A stretch of 64,000 nucleotides of DNA from Papilionanthe hookeriana x Papilionanthe teres (Eukaryota > Streptophyta > Magnoliopsida > Asparagales > Orchidaceae): assembly GCA_022702705.1 (NCBI GenBank), contig CM040430.1:15385310-15449309 (forward strand). Reading direction: 5' to 3'. The notes beneath the pieces were generated by a model, which was not told the DNA's origin, did not search any database, and saw only the letters and a list, made by a program, of their open reading frames with translations. Shown one piece after another: positions 46,574 through 58,058 of this stretch. Every line of letters starts with the position of its first letter. The first letter of the stretch is position 1. Made by a program: the position numbers and the translations under genes.

Positions 46574-48000
46574 ATCAAGAAGAAAAATTAATTAGAATTC
46601 TGAAGAATTATAAAAAAGCTTCTGGTTGGACTATTGCAGATATAAGAGGAATAAGCCCTTCAATCTATATGCAAAGAATTTTAATGGAAGAAAATTGTAA
46701 ACCTACAATTGAGCCTCAAAGAAGATTGAATCCAATTATGAAAGAGGTTGTTAAAAAGAAAATTTTAAAATTGTTAGATGCTGGAATTATTTACCCTATT
46801 TCAGATAGTCAATGGGTAAGTCCTATTCATTGTGTTCCGAAGAATGGATGAGTAACTGTCATTGTTAATGATAAAAATGAATTAATCCCTACAAGACAAG
46901 TTACTGGATGGAGAATTTGCATCGATTATCGAAAATTAAACAACGCCACTAGAAAGGATCATTTTCCTTTACCTTTCTTGGATCAGATGTTGGATAAATT
47001 AGCTCGACACTCATATTTCTATTTTTTGGATGGATATTCTTGTTATCATCAATTACCTGTTGCTCCTGAGGACCAAGAGAAAACAACATTCACAAGTCCT
47101 TATGGAACATTTGCTTTTAGAAGAATGTTTTTTAGTTTATGAAATGCTCCTGCAACTTTTCAAAGATGTATGATGTCAATATTCTGTGATTTAATCGAAA
47201 AAGGAATTGAAGTATTTATGGACGATTTTTCAGTATTTGGAACTTCTATTGATTGTTGTTTAGAAAATATAGCCAAAGTTCTGAAATAATGCGAAGAAAC
47301 AAATTTTGTTCTAAACTGAGAAAAATGTCAGTTTATGGTCACATGAGGTATTGTACTTGGACATAAAATTTTGAAGAATAGGATGAAAGTTGATCGAGAA
47401 AAAGTACAAATTATTGTTGAACTGCAACCACTTACTACTATTACCCAAGTGAGAAGTTTTTTGGATCATGCTGGATTTCATCAAAGATATATAAAGGATT
47501 TTTCTAAGATTGCTAAACCTCTTTGTCATTTATTGGAAAAAGAAGCTAAGTTTGAATTTAATGAAGATTGTCTCAATGCTTTCAATATTCTAAAGGAAAA
47601 ATTAATTACGACATCTGTCATTATTGCACCTAATTGGAATAAACCTTTTGAATTAATGTGTGATGCCAGTGACTATGCAATTGGAGCAGTATTGGGACAA
47701 AGATATGAAAAAACTTTCATAGTTATATATTATGCTAGCAGAACTCTTAATGAAGCTCAAATAAATTACACTACTACTGAGAAAGAGCTCTTAGCAATAG
47801 TATATGCTTTTGACAAACTTAGACCTTATCTTCTTGGACCAAATGCATTGTACATACTGATCATTCTGCTATTAAGTATTTAATGTCTAAAAAGGATGCA
47901 AAGCTTAGATAGATAAGATGGGTTCTCCTTTTACAAGAATTTGATTTTCAAATAGTGGATAGAAAAGAAGCTGATAACTAAATTGCTGATCATTTATCAA
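46574..48000 (+). pseudogene. TE2 reverse transcriptase and RNase H
   Basis: Resumes TE2 coding right after the target duplication: YKKASGWTIADIRGISPSI, PQRRLNPIMKEVV, ICIDYRKLNNATRKDHF, FFLDGYS-like FYFLDGYSCYHQ, NAPATFQRCMMSIF and the FMDDFSVF catalytic box, with TGA/TAA/TAG stops at about 46849, 47140, 47287 and 47318. The thumb and RNase H are open at 47371-47880 (VRSFLDHAGFHQRYIKDFS, LMCDASDYAIGAVLGQ, YYASRTLNEAQINY), then a frameshift before HTDHSAIKYLM. Confidence 0.9.
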
Positions 48001-49349
48001 GAATAAAAAATGATAATGAGATTACTGCTGAAGATGATATAAATGAGAAATTCCCTAATGAGCAATTATATGTCATTCAAGGATTACAAATACCTTAGTA
48101 TGTTGATATAGTAAACTGTTTGGTTAGCAATATTCTACCCTATGGATTGGATATCAAAGATATTAAGAAATTTACGAATGATGATAAATCATGTATTTGG
48201 GAAGATCCTTATTTAATTAAACAAGGCAGAGATTTCGTAATTCGAAGATGTGTACCTTATAAAGAAACTTTTGCAATTATTTAAAGATGCCATGATTCTG
48301 AATTTGGAGGACACTTTGGAGTGGATAAAACTGTATTTATAATTTTAAATTCTAGAATTTATTGGTCTTCATTATCCAGAGATGTTGGACATTATGTAAA
48401 AACTTGTGATCAATGTCAAAGAATGGGTAATATATTCAGAAAAGAAGAAATGCCTCTAAACTATATATTGGAAGTGGAAATTTTTGATGTATGGGGTTTA
48501 GACTTTATGGGACCTTTTGTACCATCGTTTGGAAAGATTTATATTTTATTAGCAGTTGCTTATGTTTCAAAGTGGATTGAAGTTGTAGCATTACCTAAAT
48601 GTGATTCCAAAAGTGTTTCGAAGTTTTTAAAGAAAATAATTTTTACAAGATTTGGAATGCCAAGGGTAATTATCACAGATAGGGGAGGTCATTTCAGAAA
48701 TATAAGAATTCAATCATTACTTGAAAATTTTAGAATTAAGCATAGAATTGAAACTTCTTATCACCCACTAAAAAGTGGAATGACTGAAGTATCAAACAGT
48801 GAAATTACAAAAATTCTCGAGAAGACTGCTAATCCTAAATGATCTAATTGGGTTGATAAACTTGATTCTGCATTATGGGCTTATAGAACAACTTATAAAA
48901 CACCTATTGGAATGTCACCTTATCGGTTAGTTTATGGTAAAAAATTGTCACTTACCTATTTAACTGGAACATAAAGCTTACTGGGCGATAAAGGAGTTCA
49001 ATTATAATTTGAATGATGCAGGAGAAAAACGATTGTTACAATTGAATGAAATGGATGAGATAAGGAATGAGTCATAGGACACTGCAAAAATTTATAAGGA
49101 AAAGATGAAAAGCCATTGCATGATAAAAAGATTTGAGCATGGAAAAGAAGTATTATTATTTAATACTCATTTAAAATTCTTCCCTGAAAAATTAAGATCT
49201 AAATGGATGAGACCATTCATAATTGAGAAAGTATATCTTTATGGAGCTGTTGATATTAAAGATTCCAAAACGGGAAAAATATTTAAAGTTAATGGATTAA
49301 GACTGAAGCCTTATATGGGAAAAATGAAACTGATTTATAAAGAGGCTGA
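48001..49349 (+). pseudogene. TE2 integrase, ended by TE4 insertion
   Basis: HDSEFGGHFGVDK and CDQCQRMGN form the zinc-binding site; core residues are Asp in GLDFMGP, Asp in TDRGGHF and Glu in SGMTEVSNSEI. Stops at about 48117, 48282 and 48840, plus a frameshift near 48945. The C-terminal end VNGLRLKPYMGKMKLIYKEAD runs into TE4 at 49350, close to its natural end as judged from TE4's own integrase. Confidence 0.88.
49345..49349 (+). other. Presumed left target-site duplication of TE4
   Basis: GCTGA directly precedes the LTR start TGCACC. The right-hand partner is not in the window because copy C cuts TE4's 3' LTR. Confidence 0.5.
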
Positions 49350-51030
49350 TGCACCAAAAATATATACTCTTTTAGCTATGTGTTTTTACCTATTTTTGGT
49401 GATATAGCTCTTTAAAGGAAGGTATTTTTCATGATTTGTTGTAGGTATGATGAATATAGGTGATTGGAGCTAAAAGATACAAAAAGGAACAAATTTGGAG
49501 CAAAATGGAGCAATTTGGAGGAAAACAGTTCTGGTGCCGCCGGCGCCAGAATGGGCGTCGTCGGTGCCCTACTCCAGAGAGTTCAAATTTATTGGCACGA
49601 TAGGGCGCCACCGATGCCCTATGTCGGTTCACTTCGAATTCAAAAGTTTTGGCGGATTTTTGAAGAGGTGCTTGAAGAAACTCTTGGGGAATTCGTTCCA
49701 AACATTAAATTAAGTGTCCAAGATGAAAATAGAGAGGATAAAGAGAAGAGAATCATTTTAGAGAGTGTGAGGAAAGTGTTAAAGAGAGTTAGAGTTTGTG
49801 ATTTTAAGAAAGATTCTTCTCTAAGTAGGAGAGAAGAGGGAGTAAAGTGAGAGATTGCTTCTTCATCTTTGTTCCAAGGAGAGAATCATGTGTTGCAAGG
49901 AAGAGAAAAGGAATCACGGGGACTTTGAAGGAATTTACTTGGGGAAGAGAAAGAGATAAGTTGTATTTACTATTGTAGTTTCTATGACTCTTCTTTTATA
50001 TATAAAATCCATGTGTTTTTATATCTTCTCCATGGTTAGTGAGTAGTCTCCCTTGCCTTTCTTCTTGCATGAAGTAATTATGATGTGGTGATGTGGAAAT
50101 GATGTGCCCTTTAAGTGTTATAAAAGTTGTGATGTTTCTTTAATTTGGAACTTAATTTACTTTTCAATCCAACCAATTGAATTGTTAAAACATATCGAGG
50201 AACATTAATTCCAAAAGAATTGAATGTTCTATAATAAGAATGAAGAAACTATTTAATGTCCAGGAATGAATTCCGTAGTTCATGGGGATTAAGTGCAAAT
50301 AAATAGTGAAATGAGTTTTGATGGACTTCAAATTGGAGGTTTCATGGTGACAGAATGGGATCCCCAATTTGGTCTTAAGATTTGTAACTAAAGCCTATGG
50401 TTAGCCTTCGGGTGAACGGTGAGTGGGAGCTCTGAAGTGAGAGCCGGTATCCTCCCAGCCTAGCCTTAGATTTAGTAACTAAACTTAAGATATGATAATG
50501 TTCTTTATCTGCTTGGAAGAGGGGGTACTCTTTTAAAGGTAAAGAAGCAAATATGCTCCTTTTTGGCACAACACAAATAATTACCATTCTTCATCATCCA
50601 CACATAATAATCTTTATGCAAGAAGAAAGACACTTCTCATATAGAAGTATCTTATAAATCACATAAGTTAGTGTGTTTGTTAGTTAATATAGTCAGTAGT
50701 TAGAAGTAATTGTAGTAGCTTTATTATAATTTGCATTAACTAGTGGTAGTACACTTAAGTAATTGCTACATTGGGTATTGGATTTTAGTGTTATATTATC
50801 TGATTTTTTTTTGAACAAATAAGTCCCAAGCATCACTTATATTATCATACTAAAATCGTGCATAAAGAACGTTCACCTCCCTGTGTGATCGATAACCAGG
50901 ACTCCATTAGAGTCCTGTATTACTTGATACGATACGTATACTTGCGTTGAATTTATGACTTTACTAAATCTTTCTAAATATATAAATTTGACTTCTTAAA
51001 TTATTGCTTAATATATAAATTCATGGCTAA
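49350..51030 (+). repeat. TE4 5' LTR
   Basis: About 1.68 kb. GC module at 49530-49625 (GTGCCGCCGGCGCCAG, GGGCGCCACCGATGCCC), an A/G-rich leader, GATCGATAACCAGGACTCCATTAGAGTCC near 50888 typical of the family R-U5, and the primer site 5 bases after its end. The frame at 49464-49850 is LTR sequence and not a gene. Confidence 0.9.
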
Positions 51031-51035
51031 GTTTT

Positions 51036-51052
51036 TAGCGCCGTTGCCGGGG
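51036..51052 (+). other. TE4 tRNA-Asp primer-binding site
   Basis: TAGCGCCGTTGCCGGGG, one mismatch from the tRNA-Asp complement. Confidence 0.88.
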
Positions 51053-51123
51053 AGGTAGATAAACGGTACTTATTTATAGATATTGTAGTAACTGAAAACC
51101 TTTACTTTGTAGTGTGATTTTAT

Positions 51124-52569
51124 ATGCGTAGTAGTGGATCTGTAGGTTTGATACCTTACGATTCAGAGTTAGAGCATACTATTAGAAAAATTAGAAAACA
51201 ACAAAAACAAACTGAAAATTACTATGAAATGGCGAATAATCAAGAGAATCAGAATATTAATGTTGGAAATTTGCCAAGACCTTTAAGAGATTATGCTAAC
51301 CCAACAGTAGATGAAATTCAAATAACTATTGAAAATCCTGATGTTGCTGCTAATTTGTTTAAACTTAAACCTGTTATTATCCAAATGATACAAAATAATT
51401 AATTTGGAGGAACACCTAATGAAGACCCAAATTTACATCTCGCTAGTTTTTTTAGAACTGTGTGCTACTTTTAAGTATGACGGAGTGTCGAGTGATGCTG
51501 TCAGACTTAGAATTTTTCCTTTTTCCTTGAGGGACAAGGTTAAAGCGTGGCTAAACTCGTTAGTACCTGGATCTTTTCGAACTTAGGGAGAACTTTCTCA
51601 AAAGTTTCTATCGAAATATTTCCCTCCATCGAAAACTGCTAAATTAAGAAATGATATCACATCTTTTGGTCAGTTTGAAGGAGAGTCAATATATGAAGCT
51701 TGGGAGAGGTTTAAAGAACTTCTTAGGAAGTGTCCACATCATGCTTTGCCAGATTGGTTAACAATTCAAACTTTTTATAACAGATTGGTGGGATCATTAA
51801 GATCAATTATTGATGCTGCTGCTGGTGGATCGTTAATGTCAAAACCTTTTGATGAAGCATATTCATTAATTGAAGAGATGGTTACTAATAATTTTCAATG
51901 GCCCTCCGAACGGGTAAATCCTAAAAGAGTAGCTAGTGTTCATGATTCTGACTTGATGACTTTGATAGTTTCTCAAATAGCAGCACTTTATAAGAAAATA
52001 GATCAATATGGAATGAATTATTCTCAACCATCCCCAGTGTTAGAGGAAAATTCATTTGGGCAGATAACCGAATCTCAAATACCTTATGAAACTTTGAACG
52101 TGATTAATAGACCTAATAACCTTATTTGAATTATTATAACTCTGGTTGGAAGAATCACCCAAATTTCAATTGGAATAATAATAATGCTAATGTGAACCCA
52201 CAATGGGGACACAATTCTATAAACCTAGTTGGAAACTCAACCAACCAAGGCAATACTAATTTTAGACAATCTTATCCTCCTAGATTTAATAATAACCCAC
52301 AATTTAAGGATAAGAAGTTGCCTATAGATGAAATGATTTTGAATATGGGTAACCAATTACAAGTTCAAGCTGTTGCGATCAAAAATATTGAAAGTCAATT
52401 GGGACATATTGTCACTGCTTTTAATAATAGACCTTCTGGAACGCTTCCTGGTAATGTGGAGATCAATCCAAAAGATCAAAATAAGGAGCAACTTAAGGCT
52501 ATTCAATTAAGAAGTGGAAAAGAATTATAAACTAGAACGCAGAAAGAAGTTGAAGAAGAGAAGGAGAAG
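51124..52569 (+). pseudogene. TE4 gag
   Basis: MRSSGSVGLIPYDSELEHTI starts at 51124. A TAA at 51400-51402 falls at the same codon as in TE2 (Gln in TE3). Then FPFSLRDKVKAWLNSL, a TAG for Trp at 51585, KFLSKYFPPSKTAKLRNDI, KCPHHALPDWLTIQTFYNR, AAGGSLMSKPFDEAYSLIEEM, a frameshift near 52125, an Asn-rich tail (HPNFNWNNNNANVNPQWG) and LRSGKEL before a TAA at 52528. Gag and protease share one frame across that stop. No zinc knuckle seen. Confidence 0.9.
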
Positions 52570-53424
52570 GTGAATATTGAAAAAGGTTCAAATAAGATTT
52601 ATCTTGACCTGGAATATCCTCTTGAACCAATGAAGATTACTGTTGAGAAACCACCTCCTCCATTCCCTCAAAGATTGAAGCAGAAGAATAGGGATAATAG
52701 ATTTGGAAAATTTTTGGAAATCCTTAAGAAGTTAACAATAAATATACCTTTTGTTGAAGTATTAGAACAGATGCCTGATTATGCAAAATTTATGAAGGAT
52801 ATTCTTAAAAAGAAGAGAAAGTTCACGGATCATGAGACTGTTGCACTTAGCAGAGAGTGTAGTGCAATAATTCAGAAAAAGCTTCCTGAAAAACTTAAAG
52901 ATCCTAGTAGTTTCACTATCCCGTGTGCTATAGGTGAAAAGTTTTTTGGAAGAGCCTTATGTGATATGGGAGCTAGTATTAATCTTATGCCTTTATCAAC
53001 TTTCAAAAGATTGGGAATTGGAGAAATTTCTCCTACATCTGTAACTCTTCAATTAGCTGATCATTCTATTACTTATCCTAAGGGAGTGGTAGAAGATGTG
53101 TTAGTAAAAGTGGATAAATTTATCTTTCCTGTGGATTTTATTGTGCTTGATATGGAGGAAGATAAAGATATTCCAATTATTTTAGGAAGACCATTCCTAG
53201 CTACTGGAAGAGCTGTAATTGATGTTAAAAAAGGGGAATTAACTATGAGAGTTAATGATCAAGAGGTGACCTTTAATATTTTGAAGTCTATGAAGTATCC
53301 CTCAGTTGCAAAAGATAATGAATGTTTTAGGATGGAAGTATGCGAATATTTGGGAAATGATTATTTTAAAGAGATGTTTGAAAAGAAAGTGGAGTATGAT
53401 AATATAATTGAAGATGAAACGTAA
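52570..53424 (+). pseudogene. TE4 aspartic protease (open domain)
   Basis: 284 codons without a stop: PPPPFPQRLKQK, LTINIPFVEVLEQMPDYAKFM, ALCDMGASINLMPLSTF with the catalytic Asp in DMGAS, LQLADHSITYPKG, DKFIFPVDFIV, IPIILGRPFLATGR. It is in the gag frame and continues, past a TAA at 53422-53424 and two further stops, into the RT linker. The domain itself looks complete; the element around it is not. Confidence 0.9.
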
Positions 53425-53487
53425 AATTAAACAGATTCAAATAATGAAAAGAATAAGGAATTGGAGTATATTCAATAGAAATTTGAA

Positions 53488-55242
53488 GTGTTAGATACCA
53501 TGGAAAGTAGAGATAAAAGTATAATTTCATCTATTGTTAAACCTCCTGAACTTGAGATGAAAATTCTCCCTAAACATTTAAAGTATATGTTCTTAGGAGA
53601 ATCGTCTACCTTACCAGTTATTGTATCTTCGGAATTAACTGAATATCAAGAACAAAAATTATTAGAAATCTTAAAAATATACAAAAGAGCTTTTGGATGG
53701 ACTTTGGCAGATATCAAAGGAATCAGTCCTTCGATCTGTATACAGAATTTTATTAAATGAAGAACATAAACCTAAAATTGATCCGCAAAGGAGATTAAAT
53801 CCTATAATGAAAGAAGTAGTTAAGAAGGAGATTTTAAAATGGCTTGATGCTGGAATTATTTATCCTATTTCGGATAGTTCTTGGGTAAGTCCAATTCATT
53901 GTGTACCGAAGAAAGGCGGAGTGAATGTAAAAGTGGATGAAAAGAATGAAATTTTACTACTAGACAAGTTAATGGATGGCGAATTTGTATTGATTATAGA
54001 AAACTAAATGCTGCCACCCAAAAAGATCACTTTCCTCTACCTTTTATCGATCAAATGTTGGATAGACTTGCTGGACACAAGTACTATTGCTTTGTGGATG
54101 GATATACTGGTTATCATCAAATACCTATTGCTCCTGAGGATCAAGAAAGGACAACATTTACTAGCACCTATGGAATATTTGCTTTTTAAAGAATGACTTT
54201 TGGATTGTGTAATGCACCTACAACTTTTCAAAGATATATGATGTATATCTTTAGTAGTATAATAGATAATGGAATAGATGTTTTCATGGATGATTTTTCT
54301 ATGTTTAGAACTTCATTTGATACTTGTTTGGAAAACTTGGCAAAAGTTTTGGAACTCTGTGAGAAAACAAATTTAGTTCTGAACTAGGAAAAGTGTCAAT
54401 TTATGGTTGCAGGAGGAATAGTGCTTGGGCATAAAATTTCTGAATATGGTATGGAGGTCAACCCTACTAAAATTCGAGTGATTGAGAGATTGTCACCACC
54501 CACTACTGTGAGAGAGGTGCGGAGTTTCTTAGGACATGCTGGATTTTACAGGCATTATATTAAAGATTTTTCTAAAATTACCAAACCTTTGTGCCAACTT
54601 CTAGAAAATGCTAGGAAGTTTGATTTTAATGATGAATGTTTGTGTGCTTTTGAATTACTTAAAGGAAAATTAATCACTACTCCTATAATTGTTTCACCTG
54701 ATTGGGAGAAACCCTTTGAATTAATGTGTGATGTTAGTGATTATGCTATTGGAGTTGCGTTGGGGCAAATGTATGATAAAACTTTCAAAGTTATTTACTA
54801 TGCTAGTAAAACTCTTAATCATACTCAAATTAATTATACCACTACTGAACGAGAGTTATTAGCTATAGTATTTACTTTCAATAAGTTTAGACCTTATTTC
54901 ATTGGAACTAAAAGTATAGTGCATACCGATCATTCATCTATCAAGTATTTAATGCAAAAGAAGGATGTTAAACCTATATTGATTAGATGGAGACTCCTTT
55001 TGCAAGAATTTGATTTTATGATAATTGATAGGAAAGTGTCTGATAATCAAATTCCTGATCATTTGTCAAGAATAGAATATGATAGATTTTCTGAATTTGA
55101 GAAGGAAGTTGCAGAAACTTTTCCTGATAAACAATTGTATATTCTTATGGAAAAGAATTTTTCTTGGTATGCTGATATTGTGAATTATATTGTAAGTGAT
55201 ATTATACCATCAGATTTAACAAGGCAACAAAAAAAAATTTAA
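53488..55242 (+). pseudogene. TE4 reverse transcriptase and RNase H
   Basis: PPELEMKILPKHLKYMFLG linker, YKRAFGWTLADIKGI, a frameshift near 53748, PQRRLNPIMKEVVKKEI, another frame change near 53955, DHFPLPFIDQMLDRL, FVDGYTGYHQ, a stop in FAF-RM (54187), FGLCNAPTTFQR, FMDDFSMF, a TAG for Trp at 54387, then open from 54403: VRSFLGHAGFYRHYIKDFS, RNase H LMCDVSDYAIGVALGQ, YYASKTLNHTQINY, ERELLAIVFTFNKFR and HTDHSSIKYLM. Confidence 0.92.
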
Positions 55243-56443
55243 ATATGATGCTAAATTTTATATTTGGGATAAGCCCTATTTATATAAACAATGTAAGGAT
55301 CTGCTTATTAGAAGATGTGTGCCACATGAAGAAATTAATCCAATCATTCAGAGATGTCATGATTCTGAATTTGGAGGTCATTTTGGTGTTGATAAAACAA
55401 CTTATAAGATTTTACAATCTGGATTTTATTGGCCCACTCTTTTTTATGATGTTTATAAATATGTTAAATTTTGTGATCGATGTTAAAGAGTAGGTAATAT
55501 TTCTAGAAGAAACGAAATGGCTCTGAATTACAATTTGGAAGTTGAAATTTTTGATGTATGGGGATTAGATTTTATGGGACCATTTGCACATTCATTTGAA
55601 AATTTATATATATATTGGTCGCTATGTTTCGAAATGGATTGAAGCTGTTGCTTTACCAAGATGTGATGCTCGGAGTGTTTCTATATTTTTAAAGAAAAAT
55701 ATATTTACAAGATATGGAATCCCGAGAGTGATTATAACTGATGGTGGATCCCATTTCAGAAACAATCAAATTAAAAGATTAACTGGAAAATATAACATTA
55801 TTCATAGAATCTCTACTGTTTATCATCCCCAAACTAGTGGATTAGCAGAAGTATCAATTCGGGAAATTAAAAGAAATTTGGAGAAAACAGTGAATATTCA
55901 TAAATTAGATTGGTCTGCTAGATTAGACACCTCATTATGGGCTTATAGGACTGCTTTTAAGACCCCTATTAGAATGTCTCCTTATAGATTAGTGTTTGGC
56001 AAAACTTGCCATTTGCCGGTTGAATTGGAGCATAAAGCATATTGGGCGATTAAGGAGTTGAATTTTAATTTTAGAAATGTAGGAGAAAAATGATTTATGA
56101 AATTAAATGAGTTGGAAGAAATTAGAAATGAATCATATCATAACGATGGGATTTATAAAAAAAAATGAAATTGTGGCATGATCAGAAGATATTTAAAAAA
56201 AGATCTGAACTGGGACAAAGAGTTTTATTATATAATACGAGATTGAAATTATTTCCGGGAAAACTTAAGTCCAGATGGATAGGACCTTTTACTGTAGTAA
56301 AAGTTCATTCTTTCGAAGCTATTGATATTGAGGATCCTAAAACTGGAAATATTTTCAAGGTTAATGGGCATCGTTTAAAACCTTACTTTGGAGGGTTTTT
56401 ACCTGATTTCAAAGAGGTTTTATTGCTAAGTAATCCTAGTTAA
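55243..56443 (+). pseudogene. TE4 integrase
   Basis: Frame change near 55243. HDSEFGGHFGVDK and CDRC give the zinc site, followed by a TAA at 55484. Core Asp in GLDFMGP, a frameshift near 55610, Asp in TDGGSHF, Glu in SGLAEVSIREI; open at 55584-56093. The C-terminal part has a TGA at 56091 and another break near 56165, then VLLYNTRLKLFPGKL, SRWIGPFTVVK and VNGHRLKPYFGGF to the stop at 56443. Confidence 0.9.
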
Positions 56444-56454
56444 CTGAATGGTTT

Positions 56455-56503
56455 GTCGGGCTGACAACGTTAAACCAAGCGCTTTGTGGGAGGCAACCCA
56501 TGT
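56455..56503 (+). promoter_or_regulatory. Conserved post-pol hairpin motif of TE4
   Basis: TCGGGCTGACAACGTTAAACC, then TTTGTGGGAGGCAACCCATG, stem GTGGG/CCCAT with wobble pairs. It matches 39968-40015 of TE3 in sequence and in distance from the pol stop. Confidence 0.7.
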
Positions 56504-56895
56504 GTATTTGTATGTTGAGTTTGCTTGCTTATTGTTGTTTGTACTTTTAGTTTAATATTAAAGAATCTTAATTACCCCAAAATAAGTTAAAAATTAAAAA
56601 TATATTGGATTGTATTGTGAAATAAAGTATTTCGAGCCAAACGAAGTTCGGTGAAAATTTTTACCACTGGCGCCGCCGGCGCCCTATTTTTTTATAACAG
56701 CCGAATTTCTAGTTTGAGCTCCGCCGGCACCCTATCGAACGCCGCCAGCGCCCAAATTCTGGGTGACGGTTTTTAAATTTTAAAATGCAGTTTTTGGCAT
56801 TTTGAGCGGGATTTTCTTCCTTAAAACACCCTAAAACTCCATTTTGAACCCATAACCACCAGAGAACGAAAACTTCCTTTCTCAATTCGCTTCCC
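56504..56895 (+). promoter_or_regulatory. TE4 ORF-a leader with GC-rich module
   Basis: The module at 56668-56765 (ACTGGCGCCGCCGGCGCCC, CTCCGCCGGCACCC, ACGCCGCCAGCGCCC) uses the GGCGCCGCCGGCGCC word of TE4's own LTR, distinct from TE3's GCCGCCGACGGCG word. A T-rich leader and the ATG follow. Confidence 0.5.
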
Positions 56896-58058
56896 ATGGA
56901 TTCCCACTCCATTGAACTCCCTAGATCCCGCATCTACAATCGACGGAAGTTTGTTAGTTCCGAGGCGCAACTTCTATTCAATAAAGTGATTATGAAGAGA
57001 AGGATTATCAAGGAAAGAGGCTTTGTGAATCAAGGTTCGGAGAGTCTCACTACAAGAGTTGAAGAGATAGTGAAGCAAAGACGTTGGGAAGTGTTATGCT
57101 ACACTACCGCCGCTGTGGTTGTTCCGGTTGTGAAAGAATTTTATGCAAATCTGCATGGGATCAACCAATGATGTGTTTTTGTTCGAGGAGGTATGTACCA
57201 TTCACTCCTGCTAGGATAAATGATCTCTTCATGATAGAAAGTGTACCTATTTGTCATTATGCAAATTTTAATGCGACGAGCAATGATATGAACGACATCT
57301 ATCGTTATTTGATGGATGAGAATGAAGAATGGGAAGTAAGGGATAATGGATATATCAGTTTCTCTTCTTCATCCTTTAATCCGGTATCAAAGAAGTGGCA
57401 TTACTTTATTTCAGCAAAATTAATTCCTACTATGAAGATAAGTAAGGTAATGAAGGAAAGTGTTATTCTGAATTTTTGCATACAAATTTGAAGGCCAGTG
57501 GATATTGGATCAATCATTACTAAATCTGTATTGGGATTGATTGTGCATGGATCTAAATATGGGTTTCCGTCCACCATATTTCTGTTATGTAGTCAATCAC
57601 AAGTGCCATATGAGAGTTGGGAAAAAGTTCTTCTACCCTGGAGACCTATTGATCCCACTGATCTTTATGACTACCGTTCAGTAGGTGATGAAGGAGACAT
57701 GGATGTGCTTCCTGATCAGCCCACTGAGAGTTCACGACCTATTCAGCCTTACTATTCTGAAAGTTCGAGGGTGATATTAAAGAAGATAAAGCAGTTGGAA
57801 AATGAGGTACATAATATTATGAATTCTATTAATAATATTTCTGATTTATTTGATCACATTGATTAGAGGATGAAAGAGCAATTTGATCATACTGGTCGAA
57901 TTGAGTTGGGTTTGGTTAATCTGTTGAAGAAGAATGCTGTAGTGGCCGAAGATTCAAACGATGAATTTCCATATCTTTCATTCTACAATCTGTTCATTCA
58001 TCGTCAATCAATGGGAGACATTAGAGAGGATGAGACTTCTGAGACTGATGAGGAGTAA
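56896..58058 (+). pseudogene. TE4 ORF-a (first Athila 3' ORF)
   Basis: MDSHSIELPRSRIYNRRKFV starts it, with SEAQLLFNKVIMKRRIIKERGF, VVKEFYANLHGINQ, a TGA plus frameshift at 57169-57190, RINDLFMIESV, WHYFISAKLIPT, a TGA at 57489, VDIGSIITKSVLGL and a C-terminal coiled-coil-like part (ILKKIKQLENEVHNIMNSIN) with a TAG at 57864, closing ETSETDEE. Orthologous to 40392-41565. No membrane segment. Product role unknown; nucleic-acid or particle-related functions are as likely as envelope. Confidence 0.78.

Larger units (their letters stand above)
28424..49349 (+). mobile_element. TE2: old Athila-type gypsy element, split by TE3 and truncated by TE4
   Basis: 5' LTR, tRNA-Asp primer site, gag, protease, RT, RNase H and integrase are in order on the plus strand, interrupted at 32866-46573 by TE3 and ended at 49349 by the TE4 LTR. 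Protein similarity runs across the TE3 insertion without loss. It has the most stops of the three elements, consistent with being the oldest layer. Its 3' ORFs and 3' LTR are not in the window. Confidence 0.88.

Noticed and set aside
49464..49850. 128-codon open frame in TE4's 5' LTR
   Set aside because: The 3' LTR counterpart (61407-61646) is open only in part and in a different extent; LTR sequence, no domain.
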